A DNA stretch of 64,000 nt, taken from positions 26,957,407 through 27,021,406 of the forward strand of contig OX377205.1 in NCBI GenBank assembly GCA_947396885.1. The letters run 5' to 3'. Below, in pieces: positions 10,704 through 23,056 of the stretch. The DNA is from Heligmosomoides polygyrus polygyrus (Eukaryota > Nematoda > Chromadorea > Rhabditida > Heligmosomidae). The position numbers and the translations under genes are program-made. Under the pieces are notes generated by a model. That model had not been told where the DNA came from and did no database searches. It saw only the letters and a program-made list of their open reading frames with translations. How positions within the stretch are numbered: position 1 is the first letter of the stretch; every line of letters starts with the position of its first letter.

Positions 10704-13700
10704 TTAAGGCTCAAAACCTTTAACAAACGGCACACCAACCCATACGTCGCGTCGGTAGTTCACATATTGTTGACCTGGAAAGGAAAACGTTCACATATCA
10801 AAATGAAACGCAAGTCATGCTCAGCGTGGAAGAAGATCAGCTCCCTCTACCACGATATCCCTCTCTTGCGTTGACCCCAATCTCTGAATAATCTAGTCAA
10901 TGTTTAGATCTTTTTTCAAGCTAAACGTAGACAGAACTTTATTATGCCATCTCGCTCACCTCTCTTAAAGAGAACTACTTTGGGAAAAGAAAATCTCTTG
11001 AACGCTCAGTCCACAAACTAACTTTCTTTAAGAAAAATGAGCTGCCTGAGGTTTACAATCACAATTTCATTTTGTGTTATACCTATACGTTAGATATAGA
11101 CCTAAGGGGGCACCTAAGGCTTGAGGGGCTATAAACAATAGTTTCTAGCTAAGCTAGGCGTTACAGTAGCCATACGGCTCTCAAAACAACGCTAAATTTA
11201 AGTAAAAGTATATTTGAAAGCTATAGAAAGGGCTATCATTTTTTGAGCTACATGTAAACAGAGCTTGTTCTTGCCCACTAGTTGCTTCTATTCTGATTTC
11301 AATATATCCTTGGTTCTCGTCTGCAAGTTCTCTCTTATTCGCTTCCAGAAGATCGTTTTCTGAACGTGATTGAAATGTGGACTAGAGTATTGTACTTCTA
11401 CTTATCTTGATGAGCCCAAGGCTAGGTCCAAAGCTAGTCTGACATAAGTAGAGAATAACTAGCATTCAAAAATCCAATTTCTTCAACGCACGCCACAGTG
11501 CTCATACAGAGTGAGCCTCCAGTAATAATTGGAATTTTTCATATTGAAACCTACGTTCAGCTTGTGGCTATTGCGCTTTTCGTAACATTCCTGGTGGGGG
11601 AGGGGCAGCTGATCATGTAGGGCGCACTGAATTTCTTGATCGTTTTCAGGCTCTTTTTTTATACTAATAGGTGATATCAGTTATTCCTGTTGCTGGTTTA
11701 GAAGGCGCATTTGCAATGCATAAAAAAGTTCCTTCAGACTTTTGGATATCGTTAACGAAGTTGAGAGAAATGAACTTCCTGAGTAACTTATACTTCCGCT
11801 TTGATGTTATGCGTACACGTTAGGTCCATTATAGATCTGAGGAAAAACTTAAGAGTGAAAGTCTATGAGGTTACTGTTGGCTCTAAGGTACGAGACCGCA
11901 AATAAAGCTTAGTTTTTAAATAGTTCTGAATTTTGAACAGGCTTTTCAACGTAGGCCACTTTAGAATAAACCTCAGTTTCTTACCGTCGTTATTCAAAGT
12001 GAGGTCAAGATCTGATGTCAGTCTAGCATAGAAGTAGATAGATCTTAGCATCAAGATCTGATGTCAGACTAACATGGAAGTGAATAGATCTTAGTAGGTT
12101 TCACTGCTAACAGGATTACAACTAGTGAATCAGAAACTCGGAGACGAGTGGATGCTTCGCTAAATTCGCCATGAAGTAAATGTAGTACGGTAAGGTAGGT
12201 AAATAAAAAAGGATAAAGGAAGGACCAATCCCTGTTTGGGATACACCATGTATTGTAATTCTACAGGTTAAAGTAGAGGCATTTTGAATCAATTTATGAA
12301 TTTGCTCTGTACAAGGAAGCGGCACCCGATCGATGTCCAAGTGTTTCGTTGTTCCCAGACAACTCCTCACAATCTACCGAACCCGGAGGGATGCAAGGCT
12401 TGGCCGGTCTGGCGGGCCCGAATCGAGAACTATGACTCGGATGTATGCGAAAGCCAGTGTCCCCTTCGAGCAGACTAGCGCCCAAGCGGTTCCGATAAAA
12501 CCTGGCAATGTGAACCCAATGATGCACTGCAACCGCACCATTCCTTTTCTCTCTATAGGCCCTTAGTGATACAAACTACAACAGCACCGAGCTACTCCGC
12601 CGGTCTAGCTCTAAAGAGCAATACTCAACCTTGTGAAATAATATGCGGTTTTACGCAAAAAATAAAACATGTTTCCAATTCATCTTTAAAGCTTAACCGG
12701 TTCCAAGCTACCGGCAAACATTCATAAATATGCAACGTCGCTCGCAAGAATAATCAGAAACAGTCTAGCCATAACAGAGGAAGGTGCATTACTCACCAAA
12801 GAAATTGATCAGATCTCTTTCTTCGTCGTATATCCGTTCGTTGAAGAAATGCCAGCTAACGTAGGCGTAGGCGAACAGGCATATCGGATTACAGAGAATG
12901 ACCTGGGTGCCTATGCTCCACAAAAACCAGCCTAAACTCATCCATCTCATCAGAGACGAAAGTTAAATGTTGTGACCAGCCAAGGTGAAACAAACCTGTA
13001 TAGCCGGGGTGTCTAAAAACAGCATAGATCCCCGTCGTCACCAGTCGATGGTCTGGCCGCTTCGACAATGCCAGCCGATGAGTGAAACCGTTTCCAGCGT
13101 GAAGCATAGCCAGTTTGCGAGTGACCTCTCCACATATACAACAGGCCAGACCGAGCATGCTGATGGATTTCACCTTCAGAAAAGGTGCGAAATAGGCCTA
13201 AAAGAAGTACTCTAAGGATGGCGCACGGCCGAGACAAGGCCTGACTCCTAGTCATTCTGACTACATGCTCATATTGTGCTGCGTTAACAGTTGAATGACC
13301 AAATAAAAATAATCACTGGGAGTATATGGTAAATTGGAAACATCAGTGCCACCTCCTGTTTTGTTGCAGATTTATTAAAATTCTCTACTCAAAAGAATAT
13401 TAACCACGTCATGTAAGGTCTCTTAGCAATTTGATGAGATCTTTTAGTGGGCTGTTCTTTTATAAACAGAATAAATACAAAACGCCCCCAAGGCTTGATT
13501 TGACGCAAAGACGCGCAAGGCTGCACTTTCAAACTGGAAAACACCAAGCTCATCGTTCTGAACAGCCTAAAAGTGAAGAACGGTTTTTGACTTTAGTAAC
13601 GCACGAATACCAGCCGTAGACGTTTTCTTCACGTGACCAACCACAACCGAGTGGAATCCTTACCAAGAGCTTTGATCTGGGGTGTGGAGATCTACAGTTG

Positions 13701-14845
13701 GCCTTCGCCTTATGGCGCTACCATGCGCCAAGCCCACAACACAATAAAATAAATAAATAAATAAATATTTCGAGACCAGTTTCAAAACCGTGATTCATCT
13801 CGTTCCTTTTTCAATTTATTCCCACTTAGAGTGTCACCAGTATCGCGACTTTCTCGCCATCATAGAGCGATTCATGGGATATTGCAAAAGAATTTAGCTT
13901 TGAGAACTCTCAGATTGTCGCTCTAGGCAAACAGAAACACATTATAAAAGCCAGTCATCTGGAAAATCCACACTGTGCTCGTCTCATTGTCTTTTTCATT
14001 TATTTCTCATCCTAACTCCTCATATTATGTATGTAAGCTGCATCTCATCTCATCACATAATATACGTGATGTATTTATACTGTACTACCTACTTAACTAC
14101 CCAAGCCTGAGGTAAAGCGCGATCTATGATTGGTGTACGTGTTGTGTATCAAGTGAACGGATATGAACTGAACCACCAAAACGTGCTTAAGCGGAGTAGA
14201 GCACAGACCTTGGAGCGAAAACGAAAGTGAAGAAACGATAGGATGCACCCAACTCAGCACGGTTATATGGCCATATTCCAAGGTTCCCTCTACACGAAGG
14301 GCAGAAATCCACCTATATAGCGAAAAGACTAACCTCAGCGAAAAATTCTGCCCAGCTCGCACAAGCTGCCACCCAATATGCTGTCGAGTGATTGAGTAGA
14401 AATGAGTCCGGTTGAAGCGAGCGTCGATTCGAAATAGCGGTGAAGAAGTACTCGGAGAAGTGAAAGACGGAAAACACGAAAGAATAGCAGAAGAACAGTG
14501 CAAGCGACGACGATCTCCAGTAAACGAATAGCGCCGCCGACGTACCACATAACTGAAACACAGGGATTATGTTAGACGAATATGTTGACACCCTCTGCAG
14601 GGCCGAGGTGGACCTACCAAGCCAAGAAAGGTGGCCTGCGCAGCACAGATTGGCTTCTGACTAAGATACCGGCCACAATAATAGGAGGCAGGAATGCACA
14701 CAGCGAACAGCAGCAATGGGAATATCGGGCCTAATGATGAAGAGAGGACAGCCATTGTGAAGCATCCGGCGAAGCAGTTAATGCTCCCTCGAAATTCGCC
14801 GTCATTTCTATACTGCCGGTATAATGATGTCCACGTGATTGGCAT
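10704..14845 (-). CDS. ICMT: Protein-S-isoprenylcysteine O-methyltransferase (ICMT)
   Basis: Five exons on the minus strand: 14845-14618, 14552-14334, 13197-12996, 12931-12797 and 10774-10704, with introns in phases 0, 0, 1 and 1. They total 855 bp and give 284 aa, the same length as human ICMT. The family methylates the carboxyl group of prenylated cysteine on CAAX proteins, using S-adenosylmethionine, in the ER membrane. Diagnostic stretches are VFHFSEYFFTA, LQPDSFLLNHS and ASWAEFFAE (exon 2), GEVTRKLAMLHAG and FRHPGYTGWF (exons 3-4), WSIGTQVILCNPIC (exon 4) and ERDLINFFG...PFVKG (exons 4-5). Exon 1 holds two hydrophobic helices. The start at 14845 follows a TTCCAG acceptor immediately, which suits trans-splicing. 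The final exon is unusual: the normal RVPTGLPF-type segment reads DVWVGVPF. Intron 4 (about 2 kb) holds a SINE. Confidence 0.95.
12005..12096. repeat. Two-copy 46-bp tandem repeat
   Basis: Units 12005-12050 and 12051-12096 share TCAAGATCTGATGTCAG, then a few differences, then ATAGATCTTAG. Each unit is flanked by AGATCT-containing near-palindromic ends. It lies in ICMT intron 4. Confidence 0.8.
12206..12490 (-). repeat. tRNA-derived SINE copy in ICMT intron 4
   Basis: A diverged copy in the same orientation as ICMT. On the plus strand it runs from AAAAAGGATAAAGGA (tail) through TTGGGATACACCATG, CCCGGAGGGATGCAAGGC and GAATCGAGAACTATGA (B-box region) to AGACTAGCGCCC (A-box region). Confidence 0.7.
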
Positions 14846-15429
14846 CTGGAATGACGCACCGTTAGTCACACATCTGTATCGAAGTCAACGAACAATTCTT
14901 CGTTCCAGTCACTGGATGACAATCTGGTAGAGGGCAAATCGATTTACTTGCTGAACTTCGACGAAACGCTCAACAATCCTGCTTACCTGTTGCTAGAAGC
15001 TGTTTCTACATGAAACTGAGGGCGAGTTGCGGATTAGGAAGAGAAATGCGAGGAAAACACTTGAGAAAGACACTCAAGTGAGTCTCCCAGCAGTGCTTTC
15101 GACTAAACTGGGTTGCCATGGAGATGAGATCGAGAAGTAATGGGAAATCTAATATCTCGGAAATGACCTAATGGACTGGACAACTGCCGATGACGGTTAG
15201 GGATTGGATAACCACACCCCGTACAAACAAAGCAAACCGATTTCTGTCGACGGTATGTAACAAAGAAATGATTCAGGCGCTTCATCGGCGCTTTTCATTT
15301 CTTGCCGTTGTTGCTCCGAGCGCAAGTTCCATGCTTTTTCATCGCTCCGTCACGAACCGTGATGAAATCCTCAAATGGCACAAGTGTCTCAATAAATGCT
15401 ACAGCATCCTCCGGAGAACTTAGTGTAGG

Positions 15430-15780
15430 TCAGATCTGCTAACCTCTGTGGTAGCGGATGCCAAGCCATGAGAAAAGAGCTAGAGTGGCGGCTCAGACTC
15501 ACTATCAGGAATTTGAATGTAGTACGAAATGAGGACGTCAGAACAATGATGAAGAGAACTCCAATGAAGCTAAAGCTAAAGCAACAGCGCCAGAATAGTC
15601 TGAATACACCATACCATTATGTGTATCCGAGCTCGAAGCACAAGGAAAGCGTACGAGGAACAAAAAGGAAGGACAAATGCACGCCATCAATAAGGTGCTC
15701 ATCAGATCAAGGGCATGCTAGAAGAGGCAACCCAATGCAGACAAATTTTATCCTACTATGTGCCATCTTCATCTGAGCAG
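15430..15780 (+). pseudogene. RTE-type LINE, C-terminal fragment
   Basis: The translated stretch VRNEDVRTMMKRTPMKLKLK matches the conserved C-terminal part of RTE-like polyproteins, where a RNDxxR helix is followed by an xxAPIxxKxRExRLRWYGH segment (seen intact in the element at 30711-33403). The RWYGH part is already decayed here. No reverse transcriptase core or target duplication was recognised. It is an old, 5'-truncated, non-functional copy. Confidence 0.5.
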
Positions 15781-16172
15781 CAACATTCAAAGAAACTCAT
15801 TCTCGACGTGTCGCAGCGCAACGTGTCACACTCCTCGTCCTTGCCTACCACCTGTTTACAGCTACACATTGAAATGGGCATAGCAATTAGCATTTTTGCG
15901 TGTACTAGTTAGAAATAAGCACTTGAAGATCACGGCGAGAATTCTTCACTTGATCAGGCATATATGTGGCACTGAGTAACTCTAGCATGACTAATAACCT
16001 TAATAACGAAGGGAACACGAAATATTCGTTCCTGGGTTGCTGAGACAGCAACTTTAGAGCCAAAGAGTGCTCCACTCCTACATTCCACGTCGGTTTGTTT
16101 CTCATTACAACACAAGCGCGATCCTAACCACTGTAATGTCTGATTTTTCCAGACTCACATATAGGAGATAAA

Positions 16173-16212
16173 CGTATTTCACGTTTATAAACTTTATTTC
16201 ACGTTTATAAAC
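16173..16212. repeat. Two-copy 20-bp tandem repeat
   Basis: TATTTCACGTTTATAAACTT occurs twice in direct succession. Each unit is partly palindromic around GTTTATAAAC. Confidence 0.85.
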
Positions 16213-19200
16213 TTTTTAAACGACAGAAGGCGAGGATTTATGCTGGCTAGGTGATTAATGAACGCATTCGATGCAGCAGGAAGCACCAACTGCTCGTGTG
16301 AGATAAGCATACTCGCCCAGATCATTTTCCCGCTTCTAATGGATATAGTTCCTCAGACTCCCACGCAGTACAGTGCTTTGATCGCCTCTACACGCACTGC
16401 TTTTACTTCAGTTACAGATTTCGAACACAATACGAATTATGTGAGCAGCTTGCCTCAAAACACAGACCATTTCAGACCTACTAAGTGGGTCGTTCAACAA
16501 TGAAGTTCTGACAGGCGAGGGCACAACGTCTTTCCCCGTCCTCCAAACAAATAAGGAGAAAAAGAAACTCGTCAATGCCATGCACGTGGTGCAAGAAGAT
16601 GCGACTGAAACGACTAACAGCTCCGGTGAGATTGACCACCTGCGGCAAGCTGTAACCGTGTGCGGACACTTCTGTAGCCTTGTGATTTCCATGGTCCGCT
16701 TGACAATATCAGAGTATAGATGCCGGGAAACTTGGTAATTCACAAAAACACTGCCGGCACTCGCTACTCGGTGCAATGTTCAAAGGTACACCTAATTTGT
16801 CCCCAACGCTCATTGTCTAAGAAACAAACGAGCTCATCACTACTGATCATGGTAGACGGTGCAATCTCCCTAACTTACAAGGAGTTCTAGCATGTCTACC
16901 ACGTTTTCATACCGTCGCCGTATGCGCAATTATGGTGAGACCATCACGTCGGCGAGTCAGTGTTGGCATCGTAACTTAAGGGAATCAACATTGAAGCCAC
17001 AGAGACTGAGACTTCGTATTGTTGGGAACGTCTTTCTTGTGGAAGGTCATAAAAAAGAAGAGGCGCTCAATGGAGACATCGCCTTTGACGGTATAGCACC
17101 ACCGAAAGGTCCCGTTCACACTTCGCGACAACAGCGACAAGAGCGCAGCGTGCGGAAGTATGAACAGGCGACAGCAGCGACTAGATCGACTAGAGCGACA
17201 ACGCCGGCGCCCGAGTATGAATACTTTTCGGCGGCGCGCGCTCACTTTTAATCGATATGCATGTTTTTTCACGGGCGTCAAGTCACTCTTGTCGCGAAGT
17301 ATGAATAGGCCCAAACCTACGGTAAGGTATCTGTCGGCATGGAATTTAACACACTGACGACAATATGCAGCATTTATGCGTAAGAAAGCGGTCGCGTAGG
17401 ACGACGCGCATCGTCTTTGATGAGGAACTTTCAGAGAGCGATTCTGTAGGATACTGCCGGATACAACACACAGCATGAATGATGCCTACGCGGAAGCTAG
17501 CTTAAAAATCAACTGAACTGGCCCTCGCGCACGCCACTGCGAAACGCGCGATGTCGTCAATGTGTTAAGGAGATCGTAAGAGTACTTTGCCGCTAAGATG
17601 GATTCGAATTAGGTAACTCACAAGCGGTACGGTATGATCCTATTCCGTAATCTACAAAGTGGGCCCGCATTGGAACAGTACTTCCATCGTCTTCAGACAT
17701 CGCTGTTGCAGCTCACTGACCTTGGAACTGGATTGCCAGTAATAATTATCTTCTTTGGCAGAAACAGCAGAGCACTTCCACAAATTCAAATTCTTTAGCC
17801 ATGGTCGGACCAAGATGGTCAAGCCATAGGCGCATGGTTAGTACGCCTTTATAGCTTGAATTGGTATTTCCTCCTAGACAATAAAACAAAACTGTCTCTG
17901 GAACTATTAATGGCTACAGCAATCGCGCAATCAGGACTATACTATTTCGATTGTTCAGACGCAACACGAGCAGTATTGATGGGTTAAATGAATTAAACGG
18001 GACTACTTCAATTGTTCTTTTAATTACTACCATCAGAAGTAAAGGGTTACTGCACAGTGCGGAGGACTTCCGCATTGCAGAACTTTGTTCATCAAAGAAA
18101 ACACTTCGCAGGTCACCTAGTTTTGTATCAGTTACCAACACTCTTCATAGCAAGGGATTAAAGCACTGGATCAGTTTCCTTTTTGTTCAAATTCGCTAGC
18201 AGCAACTCATCTCCTAGTAGTTGGGCGCGAGGTTGACATAGCCCATGTCAGGCTGGCATGTCGTTAACACTGATCCTCGGCCTTCGTGATGGTCTCGCCA
18301 GGGTTTTTCTTACGGTAACGGTTTGAAAACGTGACACGCAAGTTGGAACGTCTTGCCCCCAGTCTATCACTTGTTGCTGGCCAAAGTTCTCCCAGTTTAA
18401 AATGTAGATGTGAAAATGTACCGCTGGGAGCTCTCATGCAGCCGGAATTTGCAATGAGCCGTTATTAAAGATGACAACATATATTATAGAACCGAGCGCG
18501 AAGGGTGGGACGGACAATAATTAAGAGTACTAGAAGGAATTTGATGCTCTTCAAGAAAAACTGGAGGTAATTAGGGCTAGGGAGCAGGAGGTGTTTAGCA
18601 CCATGTCCCCATCCGCTGATCCTTAGTGAAAGTGCAGGGAAGGCGCTAAAAAACGCGCGGAAGTAAAAAGGTAACAGCAACTGCATGGCTGCATGTTCCG
18701 GCTAGGATAGAGATTCTTATTGGAATCCCAGTTGGATGGGCCACATCTTAACGATGTCATAACGAAGAGGGATAATAAAAAGCAATAACACACCAAATTA
18801 AGCAAACTACGCCAGTCTGCCTGCGCAGATACTAGCAGTTTTCATTCCTAGTTCATGAGCATCCTAAACATTGTTCTCTACCCAAGTTAACTTGCCAAGC
18901 GACAACAATGCGTACTGAGTAATCTGCAAATACCATTAAAAAAGCAAGAGAGTTGGTTCTTTTGCAGATAGAAACTAATCGCTTCTGAATACGATATAAG
19001 CTTCGTGACACGGACAAGATACTGGATGCTCCAATCATTAACAAACGTTTGGATTCAGTCTTCTAATTACTACATATATTCTCAACCATTTCCATATAAC
19101 TTATTTGAATCTCGTTAATGGAGTTGTTTCCTATGAGTGTTTAGATCTAAAGATATATGAACTCGTTCACCTTCGATGACCTCGTTAAGATCCCCCAACT

Positions 19201-19424
19201 AGGAATGCACCAGATTTTGCTCTCACGGTGCCTCGCAGTCTCCTAGGACTGAGAAAGAGACTTTTCAACTTGTCGTACAATCCTGGCGAAATTCTAGAGC
19301 GTGGCGTGCAGCCTCTTACTTCCTCACAAAAAGAAAATTTGTCCAAACCCTTAAGTTTAAAGACTTCATTGGGTGTTTTGACTGGTTTGCCGACTCGATT
19401 TCGGTAGTGTTGCGAATATCTCCC

Positions 19425-19465
19425 ACTTCTCCAGGCTTCGAAGAAGGCGAAGGCGCAGAAACGTA
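19425..19465 (+). ncRNA. GAAGAAGG structured motif, site 1 (diverged)
   Basis: CTCCAGGCTTCGAAGAAGGCG is followed by AAACGTAAG and CAATAAAA. It aligns with the four other sites (30111, 35883, 44701, 53404) but its hairpin is disturbed. TCTCCAGG immediately upstream is shared with the site at 35883. Function is unknown; see the finding on this motif. Confidence 0.4.
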
Positions 19466-19608
19466 AGAGCAATAAAAGCCGTTAAAAATGTAACAAAAAC
19501 ATGGACACACTGAACACACCATTGTATAATAGCAACAGTAGCACATAGTGCTGTAGAAAAAAGCAAGCCCTTTTGTATTTTGAACATGCTAAACTAATAC
19601 AATAGATT

Positions 19609-19668
19609 GGGTGGCCAGGAGATGAGCAAATCAGCACTTCATCCTTTGGAGAGATGTCTGGTACACGG
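19609..19668 (-). repeat. tRNA-derived SINE fragment
   Basis: Only the middle of the family is present: GGTGGCCAGGAGATGAGCAA, then TCAGCACTTCATCCTTTGG and GTCTGGTAC. This is the reverse complement of the part downstream of the tRNA-like head. Confidence 0.7.
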
Positions 19669-22007
19669 CGTCCACTTTTTAAGGGAAACCTGCAGTTAGC
19701 TTGCGTGCATCCTTCTGCGAACCGAAAAGTTTTTAAGCCCCTCTACAAGTCATGAAGCTGCAAGAAGATTCCGCAGCCGAAGCTCTTGAACACTGCTCGC
19801 CTTGTGAGGAAATGAGCGCAACGCTCATTTCTAACGCTATTCCATCAGGATACTCTACGATGGGGTAAGAGCTAACTGAACAACAATTTTTGATAAAGGG
19901 ATGCCAAAGTGCTGTACAAACCAGAAGATCATCAGGTCACTCAGTCATTTCGCTTAATCGAAAGTTGTGAAAAATAAAAATAAAACTAAACGCTCCGCTA
20001 GGAAATTTCCGTAATATTTCGTTATCCTTCCAAGGAAGTTCGAAGGGGTACAAATATTTTAATGGTCACGGAAGTGCTGGATAATGATTGCATGATCTTT
20101 CTCCAGCACCTTACCAGCATTCGTCCTACCTTTTCGTTTCCTTTTCCAGCTTTCTGTGCTTTTTGAACTAACGACTTGAGAACCCTGTTAATTCAATCCA
20201 CTTAGAAAACACGAAGCGTACTGCTTGGGTTTCTTTTGGGAAGTGTAAAGAATGCTTTCTTAGAAAAATCCAGTGGTGGCGTAAATAAAATCGGCCTGAA
20301 TTTCGTCCGGAAAGGAATCTTTGGAGGGATCTTTCACCAGTTTCCTTAGGACAGCGACTTTGTATAAAGTTCAATTCATATTCCAGGAAGAAGTCTCCAA
20401 TAATTCAAGTTAGGAGCACTTCTCTTAAGTGCTGGGGCCAGTAGTTTATCTGTCTCACCTCATTGCAGCAAACGTGCCCTCAGGTCCGAATAATCCTTCT
20501 AAGTACGTCTACTAGTGATAAGACGTCAAATAAGATTACATGAGAACTGGTCCATGACTCATTCCGCACCGCGCGTGCGGCGTGAATCAGATAGGAAGAG
20601 TGGGCCTCCTTTCACCCTGCTTGGTCGTTTTGTAGCATGTAACTGCAAGGTCGAAGTGCCTGTCATACTTCCCTTGAGAGCGCAGTGACGCTGTGTTAAA
20701 ACTGTGCACTAATTTCCATTCAATTGAGCTCACTGTAGCCTCAACGAGGTGTAATGGGGCTCTGAAGATCTGCAGCTTCATTAGATGTCCTCAATGTTTA
20801 CTACAGCTGTTTATGCTGATTAGATCAATCGGTCCATTGCTTATAAGATCTATTACTGGGCGCCTTGGTATCTCAGCTGTGGCCGCTATTTGACTATGCT
20901 CATTCCGTCTTTGAATCATCTCCACTACTGGTATTCTCGCACCCAACTTGCACACACGTGGCCTCAACGGGAGAGTTGTAGACAGTGCGCTCATGGGTGA
21001 GAGACCTGTCGGTTAGCCAGAAGTCGAGGTACATGTTGGGTGTGAGAAGCGGCAGACGCTAAAGACACGAGCGGGATGCATGTGAGGCGCGAGAGGGTGC
21101 GAGACATGGCTGCAGAAAACCCGCGCGCCGCGTTGGCACATTGCCCATGGACCAGTTCTCCGGCAACGGTCAAATAAGGGTGTGTCCGTGATTGCACTAC
21201 CGACACCTAATTTGACGGTGCCAATTTGATGCGTCCGCCCGAAAAAGTCTTGTTACGTATCCAGTTTAGCCAGGATATCTGGGTTTGCTGCGGCTGAGGT
21301 ACATCTGCATCACGTAAAAGGGTGCAGATACCCAACCCTCCTGCACTTGCACCCAATGCGTCGCTATTCGTGAACGCTTCGATGTGAGTGGGAACACCTG
21401 TCCCGTCCCATCTGCGAGAAAGTACCAGGATAGTGCGGCCGCATCCTTCCAAACTGACTCGAAAGGAAGGACGACGAGAGCTGGAGGACATCCAGAGAGC
21501 AGTACAGACTGGAAGCAAGGCCGAGAGATCTCAAGGGAACGTTGAGGAGGGGCCGGAGCGCCGCGACGAAGCAGTACAGCTTCCAGGAACCCAGTGGGCG
21601 CGTGGGCCGCGGTCGCCATTATCGACGGACGGCGTCGCGATGCGACAGCGCCCGCCGCACGCGACGTCGGCTGGCACGTCATCGCGGCCGCCGCCAGAGA
21701 ACCGAAGCGGCGATGTTTCCGAAGACGCCTGATTTTTCTGGAGCGCACGTGCGAAGTTTTGTTTGGTCGGCGATGGATAAGAATAGACGATAGCGCTGGA
21801 TTCCTCCACTCGCCTTTCAATCTCAGGCCGATGAGCACTTCGAGAAGGGCACGTGGTGCTGAGAGGCGCTGTCCAATTTCGCACGCGCATGAATCTTGGC
21901 ACAGTTCGTTCTGAAGACACAATGCTGTTTCAAGCTGATCAGCAAGACCAGTAGAAGGGATTAATTCCGGCCTACGCTTCAGCGTAGTGTGGGACTTGGC
22001 AACGCAA
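19669..22007. other. Gene-poor stretch with a GC-rich island
   Basis: 19669-21000 is ordinary AT-rich spacer. About 21400-21900 is much GC-richer, with CGACG and GCGCC triplets, and carries long overlapping open frames on both strands, the longest about 299 codons on the minus strand (21266-22165). These overlap a SINE at one end, have simple composition and match no family I know. I read them as compositional open frames. Confidence 0.5.
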
Positions 22008-22262
22008 CCGGAGGGGCCGCCGGCTGTCGCGTGAACCCTGAATCGAGGTTCTTGGCTAGGGTTTCCCGCCCAGGCCAACCAAGCCTTCCGTCCATTCGGG
22101 ATCAGTGAATCAGTACCAGACTCACTGGGGAGAACACGCCGACTTGCCCGGCGATTCGCCAACACAATTCATCGCATGACCAAATACGCATTTGATTTTC
22201 TCCCCAACATCACGCAGACGTAACATGAGTGCGCATCCCAAACAAGATTGATCAACGTCGCT
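22008..22262 (+). repeat. tRNA-derived SINE copy
   Basis: Contains GCCGGCTGTCGCGTG, GGTTCTTGGCTAGGGTTTCCC (B-box region), CGCCCAGGCCAACCAAGCC, ACCAAATACGCATTTGA and GTGCGCATCCCAAACA. The A-box is partly lost (CAACGCAACCGGAGG). Confidence 0.75.
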
Positions 22263-22337
22263 CGCAGAGGCTGAAGAAACTATTGATAGGATAGGAGAGC
22301 AGAGCGAACGCTGCTTATTAATTAATTTATTTATTTA

Positions 22338-22397
22338 CCAGACGTTCAGCGGCCTAGGGGCCGCTAAACGTCTGGTTGGGGGCTTCGCCCCAAACTC
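22338..22397. repeat. Two adjacent short hairpins
   Basis: 22338-22375 is a strong inverted repeat (CCAGACGTT...CGGCC / GGCCG...AACGTCTGG with one mismatch). Just after it, TTGGGG-GCTTCG-CCCCAA forms a second stem-loop. Perfect arms in an otherwise decayed region suggest recent origin or selection for the structure. Confidence 0.8.
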
Positions 22398-22702
22398 TGA
22401 GAACAGAACAATCCCAATCTTCCTCCTTCCTTCTTTAGGCCTCCTTTTATTAAGTAAAAAACCGGCTTTACTATATAGATTAGTGCAGCGAGATATGGTA
22501 GGGCAGAATCTTCACTACTATGAGGCCCATCCGCCCTCTATCTCATGTACGCGAGTTATTCTCCGAAGTGCCCTTTCTCTGGTGGCGAGAAGAGATCAGG
22601 AGAGTCACAATCCGAAGTGCTTAATCGCCAGATCATGACTAAAATTAATCGGTATTCGTCGACAAGTCGACACCGTTTACTGTACGACGGCAATAATACT
22701 TA

Positions 22703-22840
22703 AGGCCTATGTCATACCATCGCTCACCCCCGAGCGAAGCCTAATGATAGGCTCCCATATCGACTCATCGCTTCGCGCGATCGATATGGGAGCATACCGT
22801 TAGGCGTCGCTCGAGGTGAGCGATGGTATGACATAGGCCT
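22703..22840. repeat. Perfect-ended palindrome, about 138 bp
   Basis: The arms begin AGGCCTATGTCATACCATCG and run inward for about 60 bp with few mismatches through a CGCTCNNCGAGCGA region. The inner part pairs CTCCCATATCGA with TCGATATGGGAG. It is a likely MITE or foldback remnant just outside the LTR element. A CT-rich microsatellite follows at 22850-22895. Confidence 0.8.
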
Positions 22841-23056
22841 AAATCTCAGTCACTCTCTCTCTCTCACTCTCTCTCTATCTCTTCCCCCCTCCCTCCTCGC
22901 CGCTAATACTTCCTTGCTTATGTGCTGGCAAAGAAGCGGAGTGAGAGTCAAGCACGCACATGTGACACTGAGTCCCGATTCACGTGTCACCACGTTGCCG
23001 CGAAGTCTACGACACTTCTGCACCCCGACACACGTGCCGCGACTTCTGTGACCCGT

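Larger units (their letters stand above)
14846..19608. other. Gene-poor stretch upstream of ICMT
   Basis: No gene could be supported. It contains an RTE remnant (15430-15780), a short tandem repeat (16173-16212) and a GAAGAAGG motif (19425-19465). Open frames such as 16408-16776 and 16985-17476 on the minus strand match nothing I recognise and lack convincing splice partners. Confidence 0.5.

Noticed and set aside
16985..17476. 163-codon minus-strand frame
   Set aside because: Arg/Ser-rich shadow of repeated GCGAC-type sequence, no domain and a competing plus-strand frame.
21266..22165. 299-codon open frame on the minus strand, one of the longest in the window
   Set aside because: Its first 80 codons translate a SINE in antisense and the rest is low-complexity GC-rich sequence with competing frames on the other strand. 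No domain was recognised.
22850..22895. CRISPR-like or satellite array
   Set aside because: It is a simple CT-rich microsatellite. No spaced direct repeats of CRISPR type occur anywhere in the window.
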